NCBI GenBank assembly: GCA_023431055.1 | Contig: JAEYXX010000116.1 | Span: 1-59,087 of the forward strand | Direction: 5' to 3' | Source of the DNA: Pseudomonadota bacterium | GTDB taxonomy: Bacteria > Pseudomonadota > Gammaproteobacteria > Pseudomonadales > Pseudomonadaceae | DNA length: 59,087 nt | In this document: positions 46,688 to 57,641 of the stretch, piece by piece | Position numbering within the stretch: the stretch's first letter is position 1 | Layout of the letters: the number at the start of each line of letters is the position of its first letter | Position numbers and translations under genes: made by a program | The notes under the pieces: model-generated | Database searches by the model: none | The model's input: the letters and a program-made list of their open reading frames with translations, nothing else | What the model was told of the DNA's origin: nothing

Positions 46688-46744
46688 TTCCATCTAACTG
46701 CTGGCGATAAGCCCATAGCTGTTCAGAATTTGTTCAAAACGACC

Positions 46745-46773
46745 TTTATCCAGTCATCCAGAGCGGGTATCAT
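46745..46773 (+). promoter_or_regulatory. Candidate promoter of dusB-fis
   Basis: TTTATC and TATCAT are separated by 17 bases, about 110 bases upstream of dusB. The -35 is poor, but the long leader that follows is usual for dusB-fis operons. Confidence 0.4.
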
Positions 46774-46884
46774 GCCCACCCTTTCGCGAGCACCGACCCA
46801 CCATCGTTTCCCCTGAGGACACAGTGGAGGACAGGTGTCGATCGCCCTTTGTCTCAACTGCGCACCAACAAGCAGGGACGCCCC

Positions 46885-47883
46885 ATGTCGGCCCCACGTA
46901 TTGGCCCCTACACATTGCCCAATCGGTTGATCCTGGCCCCCATGGCCGGCGTCACCGATCGCCCGTTCCGCCAGCTGTGCCGTCGTCTCGGTGCCGGCCT
47001 GGTGGTGTCGGAGATGGTCACCAGCGATGTGCGTCTGTGGAACAGCCGTAAATCCAGCCTGCGCCTGTTGCATGCCGGTGATCCCGAGCCGCGCTCGGTG
47101 CAGATCGCCGGTGGCGACCCGCAGATGATGGCCGACGCGGCGCGCAAGAACGTCGAGCTGGGCGCGCAGATCATCGACATCAACATGGGCTGCCCGGCCA
47201 AGAAGGTCTGCAACAAGGCCGCCGGTTCCGCCCTGTTGCGTGACGAGCCGCTGGTGCGCGAGATTCTCGACGCCGTGGTCGGCGCGGTGGACGTGCCGGT
47301 GACTCTGAAGATCCGCACCGGCTGGGATCGCGAGAACAAGAACGGCATCACCGTGGCGAAGATCGCCGAAGATGCCGGTATCAGCGCGCTGGCCGTGCAC
47401 GGCCGCACCCGCGCCGACCTGTACACCGGCGAAGCCGAGTACGAGACCATCGCCGCCATCAAGCAGGCGGTATCGATTCCGGTGTTCGCCAATGGCGACA
47501 TCGACTCCCCGGAAAAAGCCAAGGCCGTGCTCGACGCCACCGGCGCCGACGCCTTGCTGATCGGCCGCGCCGCTCAGGGCCGGCCGTGGATCTTCCGCGA
47601 AATCGAGCATTACCTGCGCACCGGCGAGACCCTGCCGGCACCGAGCCTGCTCGAAGTGGAACGCATTCTGCTGGAACACCTTGCCGCACTGCACGCCTTC
47701 TATGGCGAATTGATGGGCGTACGCATCGCCCGCAAGCATGTCGGCTGGTATCTGGCAACCCTGCCGGGCGCCGGGGAGTTTCGCGCCCAGTTCAACCGTC
47801 TGGACAGCACGGACGCACAGTGCGCCCACGTTCGCGCGTTCTTCCGCGAACGGCACAACGATGAAAACGAGGTGGCCGCATGA
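46885..47883 (+). CDS. dusB: tRNA-dihydrouridine synthase B
   Basis: A 332-residue FMN enzyme that reduces uridine in the tRNA D-loop. APMAGVTD at the N-terminus binds FMN and the [11 protein letters not shown] motif carries the catalytic cysteine. VHGRTRAD and GNGDI-like [11 protein letters not shown] are FMN-phosphate contacts. An alternative start at 46849 adds 12 residues; 46885 gives the usual length. The stop overlaps the fis start (ATGA). Confidence 0.95.
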   Translation: MSAPRIGPYTLPNRLILAPMAGVTDRPFRQLCRRLGAGLVVSEMVTSDVRLWNSRKSSLRLLHAGDPEPRSVQIAGGDPQMMADAARKNVELGAQIIDINMGCPAKKVCNKAAGSALLRDEPLVREILDAVVGAVDVPVTLKIRTGWDRENKNGITVAKIAEDAGISALAVHGRTRADLYTGEAEYETIAAIKQAVSIPVFANGDIDSPEKAKAVLDATGADALLIGRAAQGRPWIFREIEHYLRTGETLPAPSLLEVERILLEHLAALHAFYGELMGVRIARKHVGWYLATLPGAGEFRAQFNRLDSTDAQCAHVRAFFRERHNDENEVAA

Positions 47884-48200
47884 CGTTGATGACAGAGACC
47901 CTAGTGAGTGGAATTGCACCCGTGAGTGACAACACCAGCCTTAAACAGCACCTGAACACGCCAAGCGAAGAGGGTCAGACCCTGCGCGGCGCCGTGGAGA
48001 AGGCGCTGCACAACTACTTCGCCCATCTGGAGGGCGCGGACGTCACCGACGTGTACAACCTGGTGCTCACCGAAGTCGAAGCACCGCTGCTGGAAACCGT
48101 CATGAATCACGTGAAAGGTAACCAGACCAAGGCGTCCGAGCTGCTCGGCCTGAACCGCGGCACGCTGCGCAAGAAGCTCAAGCAGTACGACCTCCTCTAA
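47880..48200 (+). CDS. fis: DNA-binding protein Fis
   Basis: A 106-residue nucleoid protein. Residues 35-106 are nearly identical to the known Fis core. The helix-turn-helix [20 protein letters not shown] is intact. It overlaps dusB by four bases, the usual dusB-fis operon. The first 30 residues are variable in the family. Confidence 0.97.
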   Translation: MTLMTETLVSGIAPVSDNTSLKQHLNTPSEEGQTLRGAVEKALHNYFAHLEGADVTDVYNLVLTEVEAPLLETVMNHVKGNQTKASELLGLNRGTLRKKLKQYDLL

Positions 48201-48202
48201 AA

Positions 48203-48278
48203 GCGGCGGCAGGCCACAGGCTCCAGGCCGCAGGCCGAGCCGCTTTTGCCTGCCGCTTGTAGCCTGAAGCCTATAGCC
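48203..48278. repeat. Heptad inverted element 3 (fis-purH)
   Basis: Left arm GCNNCAG-type heptads (GCGGCAG, GCCACAG, GCTCCAG, GCCGCAG); right arm CTGCCGC, TTGTAGC, CTGAAGC, CTATAGC. The arms form an imperfect hairpin around GCCGAGCCGCTTTT, which could terminate dusB-fis. Confidence 0.65.
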
Positions 48279-48291
48279 CGTTAGGAAAATC

Positions 48292-49899
48292 ATGACCGAC
48301 CAGACCACCCTTCTGCCCGTCCGCCGCGCGCTGATCAGCGTTTCCGACAAAACCGGTGTCCTCGAGTTCGCTCGCGAGCTGGCCGCCCTCGGTGTCGAGA
48401 TTCTCTCCACCGGCGGCACCTACAAGCTGCTCAAGGACAACGGCGTAGCCGCAGTGGAAGTCGCCGACTACACCGGCTTCCCGGAAATGATGGACGGCCG
48501 CGTGAAGACCCTGCACCCGAAGATCCATGGCGGCATCCTCGGCCGTCGCGCGCTGGACGGTGCGGTGATGGACGAGCACGGCATCAAGCCGATCGACCTG
48601 GTCGCGGTCAATCTCTATCCCTTCGAAGCCACCGTGGCCAAGCCTGATTGCTCTCTTCCCGACGCCATCGAGAACATCGACATCGGCGGCCCGACCATGG
48701 TCCGTTCGGCAGCGAAGAACCACAAAGACGTGGCCATCGTGGTCAACACCGGCGACTACGCCGGCATCATCGCCTCCCTTAAGGCCGGCGGTCTGAGCTA
48801 CGCCCAGCGCTTCGACCTGGCGCTCAAGGCCTTCGAACACACTGCCGCCTACGACGGCATGATCGCCAACTACCTGGGCACCATCGACCAGGCCCGCGAA
48901 ACCCTTTCCACCGAAGGCCGTGGCGCCTTCCCGCGCACCTTCAACAGCCAGTTCATCAAGGCGCAGGAAATGCGCTACGGCGAGAACCCGCACCAGAGCG
49001 CGGCCTTCTACGTCGAGGCGAAGAAGGGCGAAGCCAGCGTCTCCACCGCCGTGCAACTGCAAGGCAAGGAACTGTCGTTCAACAACGTGGCTGATACCGA
49101 CGCCGCGCTGGAGTGCGTGAAGAGCTTCGTCAAGCCGGCCTGCGTCATCGTCAAGCACGCCAACCCCTGCGGCGTGGCCGTGGTACCGGAAGACGAAGGC
49201 GGCATCCGCAAGGCCTACGACCTGGCCTACGCCACCGACACCGAATCCGCCTTCGGCGGCATCATCGCCTTCAACCGCGAGCTGGACGGTGAAACCGCCA
49301 AAGCCATCGTCGAGCGTCAGTTCGTCGAAGTGATCATCGCCCCGAAAATCAGCGCCGCCGCTCGTGAAGTGGTGGCTGCCAAGACCAACGTGCGCCTGCT
49401 CGAATGCGGCGAGTGGCCGGCCGAGCGCGCTGCGGGTTGGGACTTCAAGCGCGTCAACGGTGGCCTGCTGGTACAGAGCCGCGACATCGGCATGATCGCT
49501 GCCTCCGACCTGAAGATCGTCACCCAGCGCGCGCCGAGCGAGCAGGAAATCCACGACCTGATCTTCGCCTGGAAAGTGGCCAAGTTCGTCAAATCCAACG
49601 CCATCGTCTACGCCAAGAACCGCCAGACCGTCGGTGTCGGCGCCGGCCAGATGTCGCGCGTCAACTCCGCGCGCATCGCTGCGATCAAGGCCGAGCACGC
49701 CGGCCTGCAGGTGCAGGGCGCGGTGATGGCGTCGGACGCCTTCTTCCCCTTCCGCGACGGCATCGACAATGCGGCCAAGGCCGGTATCACTGCGGTGATC
49801 CAGCCGGGTGGCTCGATGCGTGACAACGAGGTGATTGCGGCTGCAGATGAGGCCGGCATTGCCATGGTGTTTACCGGCATGCGCCACTTCCGTCACTAA
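48292..49899 (+). CDS. purH: AICAR transformylase / IMP cyclohydrolase
   Basis: A 535-residue bifunctional enzyme for the last two steps of IMP synthesis. The N-terminal cyclohydrolase (about 1-200) has SVSDKTG-like [20 protein letters not shown] and STGGTYKLL. The C-terminal transformylase has [23 protein letters not shown] and the late [12 protein letters not shown]. Length matches the family. It is followed by purD. Confidence 0.97.
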   Translation: MTDQTTLLPVRRALISVSDKTGVLEFARELAALGVEILSTGGTYKLLKDNGVAAVEVADYTGFPEMMDGRVKTLHPKIHGGILGRRALDGAVMDEHGIKPIDLVAVNLYPFEATVAKPDCSLPDAIENIDIGGPTMVRSAAKNHKDVAIVVNTGDYAGIIASLKAGGLSYAQRFDLALKAFEHTAAYDGMIANYLGTIDQARETLSTEGRGAFPRTFNSQFIKAQEMRYGENPHQSAAFYVEAKKGEASVSTAVQLQGKELSFNNVADTDAALECVKSFVKPACVIVKHANPCGVAVVPEDEGGIRKAYDLAYATDTESAFGGIIAFNRELDGETAKAIVERQFVEVIIAPKISAAAREVVAAKTNVRLLECGEWPAERAAGWDFKRVNGGLLVQSRDIGMIAASDLKIVTQRAPSEQEIHDLIFAWKVAKFVKSNAIVYAKNRQTVGVGAGQMSRVNSARIAAIKAEHAGLQVQGAVMASDAFFPFRDGIDNAAKAGITAVIQPGGSMRDNEVIAAADEAGIAMVFTGMRHFRH

Positions 49900-49902
49900 C
49901 AG

Positions 49903-49986
49903 CGGGCCACAGGCTGCAAGCTGCAAGCTTCAGGCAAGAGCGCCAAACGCCTTAGCCTGCAGCCTGCAGCCTGCAGCCTGCAGCCC
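49903..49986. repeat. Heptad inverted element 4 (purH-purD)
   Basis: Left arm GGCCACA-GGCTGCA-AGCTGCA-AGCTTCA; right arm four exact AGCCTGC heptads plus AGCC (49954-49985). It is the cleanest copy. The right arm runs into CTCTCC, which pairs with the purD ribosome binding site. Confidence 0.75.
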
Positions 49987-50000
49987 TCTCCGTAGGAGAG
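49986..50000 (+). promoter_or_regulatory. purD ribosome binding site inside a hairpin
   Basis: CTCTCC-gta-GGAGAG makes a 6-bp stem with a 3-base loop. The right arm is the Shine-Dalgarno sequence, four bases before the ATG at 50005. Confidence 0.6.
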
Positions 50001-50004
50001 ACTT

Positions 50005-51294
50005 ATGAACGTACTGATCATCGGCAGCGGCGGTCGCGAACACGCCCTGGCCTGGAAAGTGGCGCAGGACAAACGCGTCGAGAAGGTCTTCGTCGCCCCG
50101 GGCAACGCCGGCACTGCGGTGGAAGCCAAGTGTGAGAACGTCGCCATCGACGTGCTGGCCATCGAAGAGCTGGCCGATTTCGCCGAGAAGAACGTACAAC
50201 TGACCATCGTCGGCCCGGAAGCGCCGCTGGTCAAAGGCGTGGTCGACCTGTTCCGCGCACGCAAGCTGGACATCTTCGGCCCCACCGCTGCCGCCGCCCA
50301 GTTGGAAGGCTCCAAGGCCTTCACCAAGGATTTCCTGGCCCGGCACAAGATTCCCACCGCCGACTACCAGAACTTCACCGAGATCGAGCCGGCGCTGGCC
50401 TACCTGCGCGAAAAAGGTGCGCCCATCGTGATCAAGGCCGACGGCCTGGCCGCAGGCAAAGGCGTGATCGTCGCCATGACCCTGAGTGAGGCCGAAGACG
50501 CCGTGCGCGACATGCTCGCCGGCAACGCTTTCGGTGACGCGGGCTCGCGCGTGGTGATCGAGGAATTCCTCGATGGCGAGGAAGCCAGCTTCATCGTCAT
50601 GGTCGATGGCGAGAACGTGCTGCCGATGGCCACCAGCCAGGACCACAAGCGCGTCGGCGATGGCGACAGTGGCCCGAACACCGGCGGCATGGGCGCCTAT
50701 TCGCCGGCTCCGGTGGTCACCGCCGAAGTACACAAGCGCGTGATGGACGAGGTGATCTACCCCACCGTGCGCGGCATGGCCAGCGAAGGCAACGTCTACA
50801 CCGGCTTCCTCTACGCCGGCCTGATGATCGACAAATCCGGCGCGCCCAAAGTCATCGAATTCAACTGCCGCTTCGGCGACCCGGAAACCCAGCCGATCAT
50901 GTGCCGCCTGGAAAGCTCCCTGGTGCTGCTGGTCGAGGCCGCGCTGGCCAAGGCGCTGGACAAGGTCGAAGCGACCTGGGACCCGCGTCCGACCGTGGGC
51001 GTGGTGCTGGCCGCTGGCGGCTACCCGGGCGACTACTCCAAGGGTGACGTGATCGAAGGTCTGGAGGAAGCCGCCAAGCTCGACGGCAAGGTGTTCCACG
51101 CCGGCACTGCGCTGAAAGACGGCCAGATCGTCACCGCCGGCGGTCGCGTGCTCTGCGCCACCGCCATCGGTGCCAGCGTCGCCGATGCCCAGCAGCAGGC
51201 GTACCGCCTGGCCGAGAAGATTCGCTGGAACGGCATGTTCCATCGCAACGACATCGGCTATCGGGCCATTGCACGCGAGCGCGGCGAAGGCTGA
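50005..51294 (+). CDS. purD: Phosphoribosylamine-glycine ligase
   Basis: A 429-residue ATP-grasp enzyme (GAR synthetase) of purine synthesis. [18 protein letters not shown] is the characteristic N-terminus. [12 protein letters not shown] is the ATP loop and [11 protein letters not shown] the metal-binding segment. Length matches the family. An inverted repeat lies nine bases after its stop. Confidence 0.97.
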   Translation: MNVLIIGSGGREHALAWKVAQDKRVEKVFVAPGNAGTAVEAKCENVAIDVLAIEELADFAEKNVQLTIVGPEAPLVKGVVDLFRARKLDIFGPTAAAAQLEGSKAFTKDFLARHKIPTADYQNFTEIEPALAYLREKGAPIVIKADGLAAGKGVIVAMTLSEAEDAVRDMLAGNAFGDAGSRVVIEEFLDGEEASFIVMVDGENVLPMATSQDHKRVGDGDSGPNTGGMGAYSPAPVVTAEVHKRVMDEVIYPTVRGMASEGNVYTGFLYAGLMIDKSGAPKVIEFNCRFGDPETQPIMCRLESSLVLLVEAALAKALDKVEATWDPRPTVGVVLAAGGYPGDYSKGDVIEGLEEAAKLDGKVFHAGTALKDGQIVTAGGRVLCATAIGASVADAQQQAYRLAEKIRWNGMFHRNDIGYRAIARERGEG

Positions 51295-51303
51295 GGCCGC
51301 TCA

Positions 51304-51351
51304 GGGAATACGGCACGACAGGCATAAAAAGCCCCGCCGCGCCGTATTCCC
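51304..51351. repeat. Perfect 11-bp inverted repeat between purD and retS
   Basis: GGGAATACGGC (51304-51314) and GCCGTATTCCC (51341-51351) pair perfectly around 26 bases. No T tract follows. The right arm overlaps the expected -35 of the retS promoter, so it could be a purD hairpin or a retS operator. Confidence 0.65.
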
Positions 51352-51368
51352 GCGAACAAATGCCTGGC

Positions 51369-51374
51369 TATAAT
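51369..51374 (+). promoter_or_regulatory. Candidate -10 of the retS promoter
   Basis: A perfect TATAAT lies 29 bases before the retS start. The corresponding -35 (about 51346-51351, ATTCCC) is weak and falls in the inverted-repeat arm. Confidence 0.6.
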
Positions 51375-51403
51375 CCGGCCACTCATTTAGAAGGATTTTG
51401 CCC

Positions 51404-54190
<2,787 letters not shown>

Positions 54191-54232
54191 TAGTCTTATT
54201 TACCTTCTCTGCCTTTCTGCGAGCCTGCCGCC

Positions 54233-54829
54233 ATGGCGTCCGAGTTGTTCAGCCTGTACCTGAAGATGCTGGTGCTCTACAGCCCCTTCTTCGTCCTCTC
54301 CTGCTTTATCGGCCTCAGTCGCGGCTACACCCTCAAGGAACGCAAGCGCCTGGCCTGGAAGGTGGCGCTGGCCACGCTGATCGCCAGCGTGCTGCTCTAT
54401 CTGTTCGGCAAGCACATCTTCACCCTGTTCGGCATCACCATCGACGCCTTCCGCATCGGCGCAGGCTCGGTGCTGTTCATCTCCGCCCTCGGCATGGCCC
54501 AGGGCAAGTCGGCGGTGCAGAGCGACAACGTGCAGCAGGACGTGACCATCGTGCCGTTGACCATCCCCCTGACCGTCGGCCCCGGCACCATCGGTGCGCT
54601 GCTGCTGATGGGCGCCAGCCAGCCGCACTGGGACGACAAGCTGGTGGCGGTGGCGGCGATCTTCCTCGCCAGCCTCACCGTGGGTGTGGTGCTGTACCTG
54701 TCCAACCAGTTCGAGCGCCTGCTCGGCGACCAGGGGCTGCAGATCGTCAGCCGTTTGATGGGCCTGTTCGTCTGCGCCCTGGCCGCGCAGATCATCTTCA
54801 CCGGGGTGAAGAATTACCTGGTGCCGTAA
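54233..54829 (+). CDS. MarC family integral membrane protein
   Basis: A 198-residue protein with six hydrophobic helices. The segment GAGSVLFISALGMAQGK and the TIPLTVGPGTIGALLLMG repeat are typical of the MarC/UPF0056 group. It follows retS by 42 bases and corresponds to PA4857. Transport has been suggested for the family, but no substrate is proven. Confidence 0.87.
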   Translation: MASELFSLYLKMLVLYSPFFVLSCFIGLSRGYTLKERKRLAWKVALATLIASVLLYLFGKHIFTLFGITIDAFRIGAGSVLFISALGMAQGKSAVQSDNVQQDVTIVPLTIPLTVGPGTIGALLLMGASQPHWDDKLVAVAAIFLASLTVGVVLYLSNQFERLLGDQGLQIVSRLMGLFVCALAAQIIFTGVKNYLVP

Positions 54830-54852
54830 CGCCGCGACAAGCGTATGACCTG

Positions 54853-54875
54853 CCCCGGATTTCATCCGGGCTACG
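54853..54875. repeat. Single REP unit after the marC-like gene
   Basis: CCCCGGATTTCATCCGGGCTACG is one unit of the GTAGCCCGGATG family, reversed. Confidence 0.75.
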
Positions 54876-54885
54876 CCGCTCCTTC

Positions 54886-54923
54886 TGCACCATATGCTTG
54901 CAACAACGCTCTAGCTCGGTGCA
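54886..54923 (+). promoter_or_regulatory. NtrC-like enhancer sites upstream of atzF
   Basis: TGCACCATATGCTTGCA (54886-54902) fits the 17-bp NtrC pattern TGCACC-N5-GGTGCA in 10 of 12 positions. A second weaker site ends in GGTGCA at 54918-54923. They are about 75-110 bases upstream of a sigma-54 promoter, the usual enhancer distance. Confidence 0.5.
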
Positions 54924-54997
54924 ATGCAACCGACCCAGCGCTTTTCTCGCGCCTCATAAAACTCATAAGCAGCTGAAAAATAAGGCTTTATAAGACC

Positions 54998-55013
54998 TGG
55001 CATCCTCATTGCT
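54998..55013 (+). promoter_or_regulatory. Sigma-54 promoter of atzF
   Basis: TGGCATCCTCATTGCT has the -24 GG (54999-55000) and -12 GC (55011-55012) exactly 10 bases apart, against the consensus TGGCACG-N4-TTGCW. Transcription should start near 55024. Confidence 0.72.
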
Positions 55014-55038
55014 CTAGCGATTCCAACTTGGATACAAG

Positions 55039-56853
55039 ATGGAATCTCGAAGCATGTCCAACGCACCTATCGCTTTCACCCTCGCGCAATGGCAACAGGC
55101 CTACCGTGACGGCCAATCCCCTGCCGAGCTGCTGCACGCCCTGCGCCTGGAACTGCGCAGCGATGACAGCGCCTGGATCGCCCTGGCCAGCGAAGCTCAA
55201 CTGAACGCTCAACTCGATACACTGACCTGTACGCTGGAAAACGCCGCCGGCGATCTGAGCAAGCTGCCGCTGTACGGCGTGCCCTTCGCCATCAAGGACA
55301 ATATCGACGCCGCCGGCTGGCCGACCACGGCGGCCTGCCCCGAGTTCGCCTACCAGGCCCAGGCCGACGCTACCGTGGTCGCCCGCCTGCGCGCCGCTGG
55401 CGCCATCCTTATTGGCAAGACCAACCTCGACCAGTTCGCCACCGGCCTGGTCGGCACCCGCTCACCCCATGGCGCGGTGCCCAACAGCTTCAACCCGGCT
55501 TACGTCAGTGGCGGTTCCAGCTCCGGCTCGGCCAGTGTGGTCGCCCGTGGTCTGGTGCCCTTCTCACTGGGCACCGACACCGCCGGCTCGGGCCGCGTGC
55601 CGGCTGGTTTCAACAATATCGTCGGGCTCAAGCCGACCAAGGGCTGGCTGCCCAATACCGGCCTGGTACCGGCCTGCCGCACGGTCGACTGCATCTCGGT
55701 GTTCGCCCTGACTGTCAGCGATGCCCTGGCCGTGGCCAATATCGCTGGCGGCTATGACGCTGCCGATGCCTACAGCCGCAAGAACCCGAACAGCGCCAAG
55801 GTCGGCATGCCGGCCCAGCCGCGTCTGGCCGTGCCGGCCACCCCCGAGTTCTTCGGCGACAGCCAGAACCAGACCGCCTATGAGGCCGCCCTGGGCAAAC
55901 TGCGCGAACTGGGCGCCGAGCTGGTGGAGATCGATTTCGCGCCCTTCCAGCAACTGGCCGAGCAGCTCTACTACGGCCCCTGGGTCGCCGAACGCACCGT
56001 CGCGGTGGAAGGCGTGAACCCCGAGCACATCAACCCGGTGGTGCGCGGCATCGTCGAAAACGGCCACAAGTACAGCGCCTGCGACGCCTACAAGGCCGAA
56101 TACATTCGCGCCGAGCTGAGCCGCGTGATCAACGACGCCCTGGCCGGCTTCGACGCCATGGTGGTACCGACCTCACCAACCATCCGCACCCTGACCGAGA
56201 TGGACGCGGAACCTGTGCTGTTCAACAGCCAGTTCGGCACCTACACCAACTTCACCAACCTCGCCGACCTGGCCGCCCTGGCGGTGCCGGCTGGCCTGCG
56301 CGCCGACGGTCTACCGGCCGGCATCACCCTGCTCGCCCCAGCCTGGCATGACCAGGCACTGGCGGCCTTCGGTCAGCGCTGGCAGCAGGCAGTCGATCTG
56401 CCGCTGGGCGCCACTGGCAAGCCGCTGCCAGCGCAAACCGCCAGCGATAAACCAGCGCCGGGCTGCATCCGCGTCGCCGTAGTCGGCGCGCACCTGACCG
56501 GCATGCCGCTGAACTTCCAGCTCAGCACCCGCGACGCCGTGCTGGTGGAACAGACCACCAGCGCCGCGCATTACCGCCTCTATGCCCTGCCCGGCACCGT
56601 GCCGCCCAAGCCGGGCCTGGCACGGGTCGCCGAAGACGGCGCGGCGATCATCGTCGAGCTGTGGGACATGCCGCAGGCGCGCTTCGGCGAGTTCGTCGCC
56701 GAGATCCCGCCACCGCTGGGTATCGGCAACCTGGAGCTGGCCGACGGCCGTTGGGTCAAGGGCTTCATCTGCGAGCCCTATGCGCTGGATGGCGCGCGCG
56801 ACATCACCAGCTTTGGTGGCTGGCGCGCGTTCATCGCCAGTACCAAGGCCTGA
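55039..56853 (+). CDS. atzF: Allophanate hydrolase
   Basis: A 604-residue enzyme that splits allophanate into ammonia and CO2. The amidase-signature domain (to about 450) has the triad Lys86, cis-Ser160 and nucleophile Ser184, in KDN, GGSSSGS and TDTAGSG. The C-terminal 140 residues form the AtzF-specific domain (VAVVGAHLTGMPLNF). An alternative start at 55054 (MSNAP) would remove five residues; GGAA precedes it, and I cannot decide between them. A GntR regulator gene follows. No urea carboxylase gene lies in the window. Confidence 0.93.
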   Translation: MESRSMSNAPIAFTLAQWQQAYRDGQSPAELLHALRLELRSDDSAWIALASEAQLNAQLDTLTCTLENAAGDLSKLPLYGVPFAIKDNIDAAGWPTTAACPEFAYQAQADATVVARLRAAGAILIGKTNLDQFATGLVGTRSPHGAVPNSFNPAYVSGGSSSGSASVVARGLVPFSLGTDTAGSGRVPAGFNNIVGLKPTKGWLPNTGLVPACRTVDCISVFALTVSDALAVANIAGGYDAADAYSRKNPNSAKVGMPAQPRLAVPATPEFFGDSQNQTAYEAALGKLRELGAELVEIDFAPFQQLAEQLYYGPWVAERTVAVEGVNPEHINPVVRGIVENGHKYSACDAYKAEYIRAELSRVINDALAGFDAMVVPTSPTIRTLTEMDAEPVLFNSQFGTYTNFTNLADLAALAVPAGLRADGLPAGITLLAPAWHDQALAAFGQRWQQAVDLPLGATGKPLPAQTASDKPAPGCIRVAVVGAHLTGMPLNFQLSTRDAVLVEQTTSAAHYRLYALPGTVPPKPGLARVAEDGAAIIVELWDMPQARFGEFVAEIPPPLGIGNLELADGRWVKGFICEPYALDGARDITSFGGWRAFIASTKA

Positions 56854-56861
56854 GCACAGTC

Positions 56862-57566
56862 ATGCCTCGTGCTGCTGAGCGTCCGCAGAGCCTGGCCGAG
56901 CGAATCTACGCGCAGCTCAAGGACGATATCTTCGAGTTCCGCCTGATGCCTGGCGACCGCTTCTCCGAAGGCCAGGTCGCCGAGCGCATGGCAGCCAGCC
57001 GCACGCCAGTGCGCCAGGCGCTACATCGCCTGCAACGCGAGGGTTTTCTCGACGTGCACTTTCGCAGCGGCTGGCAGGTTCGCCCACTGGATTTCGTGCA
57101 ATTCGATGAATTGTGCGAGCTGCGCATCGTCCTCGAACTCGACGCCGTACGCCGACTTTGCCAGCGCCCCAAGGACGAACATCCGCCTGCACTGCAGGAT
57201 CTTGCACGCACCTGGATGGTGCGAAAGAACGAGCAACTGCAAGACGGCAGCGCTGTCTCGCGACTCGACGAAGCCTTTCATTGCCAGTTGCTGGAAGCCG
57301 CCGGCAATCGCGAAATGGCCAGAGTGCACCGCGATGTCAGCGAGAAGATCCGCATTCTAAGGCGGCTGGATTTCACTCAGGCCCGACGCATCGACCTGAC
57401 CTATGCCGAACACCAGCAAATTCTCGAGGCAATCCTGACCCGTCGCTCAGAAGAGGCACAGCAATTGCTCAAGGCTCATATAGAGGTCAGCAAGGCAGAG
57501 GTGCATTCGATCACCTTGCACAAGCTGTACGGCGCTCGCAAGCGCGTAGAGCCGATGCCGGAATAA
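56862..57566 (+). CDS. GntR-family (FadR/FCD) transcriptional regulator
   Basis: A 234-residue regulator. The winged helix-turn-helix covers about 10-75 (SEGQVAERMAASRTPVRQALHRLQREGFL) and the helical FCD effector domain covers 85-220, with likely metal/ligand residues in ELRIVLELDAVR, FHCQLLEAAGN and EHQQILEAI. It starts eight bases after atzF, so the two are cotranscribed. It probably senses a product of urea or related nitrogen metabolism and acts on atzF and/or urt genes; this is inference from position. Confidence 0.88.
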   Translation: MPRAAERPQSLAERIYAQLKDDIFEFRLMPGDRFSEGQVAERMAASRTPVRQALHRLQREGFLDVHFRSGWQVRPLDFVQFDELCELRIVLELDAVRRLCQRPKDEHPPALQDLARTWMVRKNEQLQDGSAVSRLDEAFHCQLLEAAGNREMARVHRDVSEKIRILRRLDFTQARRIDLTYAEHQQILEAILTRRSEEAQQLLKAHIEVSKAEVHSITLHKLYGARKRVEPMPE

Positions 57567-57615
57567 CCGGGCCATGACCTTCACTGCCTGACCAATAACA
57601 ACGCTGTCCACTTAC

Positions 57616-57627
57616 TCACAATTGTGA
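57616..57627. promoter_or_regulatory. Perfect 12-bp palindrome before urtA
   Basis: TCACAATTGTGA lies three bases before the urtA Shine-Dalgarno GGAG and 15 bases before the ATG. It may be an operator, possibly of the adjacent GntR protein. Confidence 0.45.
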
Positions 57628-57641
57628 ATGGAGATCGCACC

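Noticed and set aside
44232..49986. CRISPR array in the repeats between accC and purD
   Set aside because: The repeats are 7-mers without unique spacers, and no cas genes are present.
57616..57627. CRP/Vfr site before urtA
   Set aside because: The half-sites are reversed: TCACA comes before TGTGA, and the centre is only two bases.
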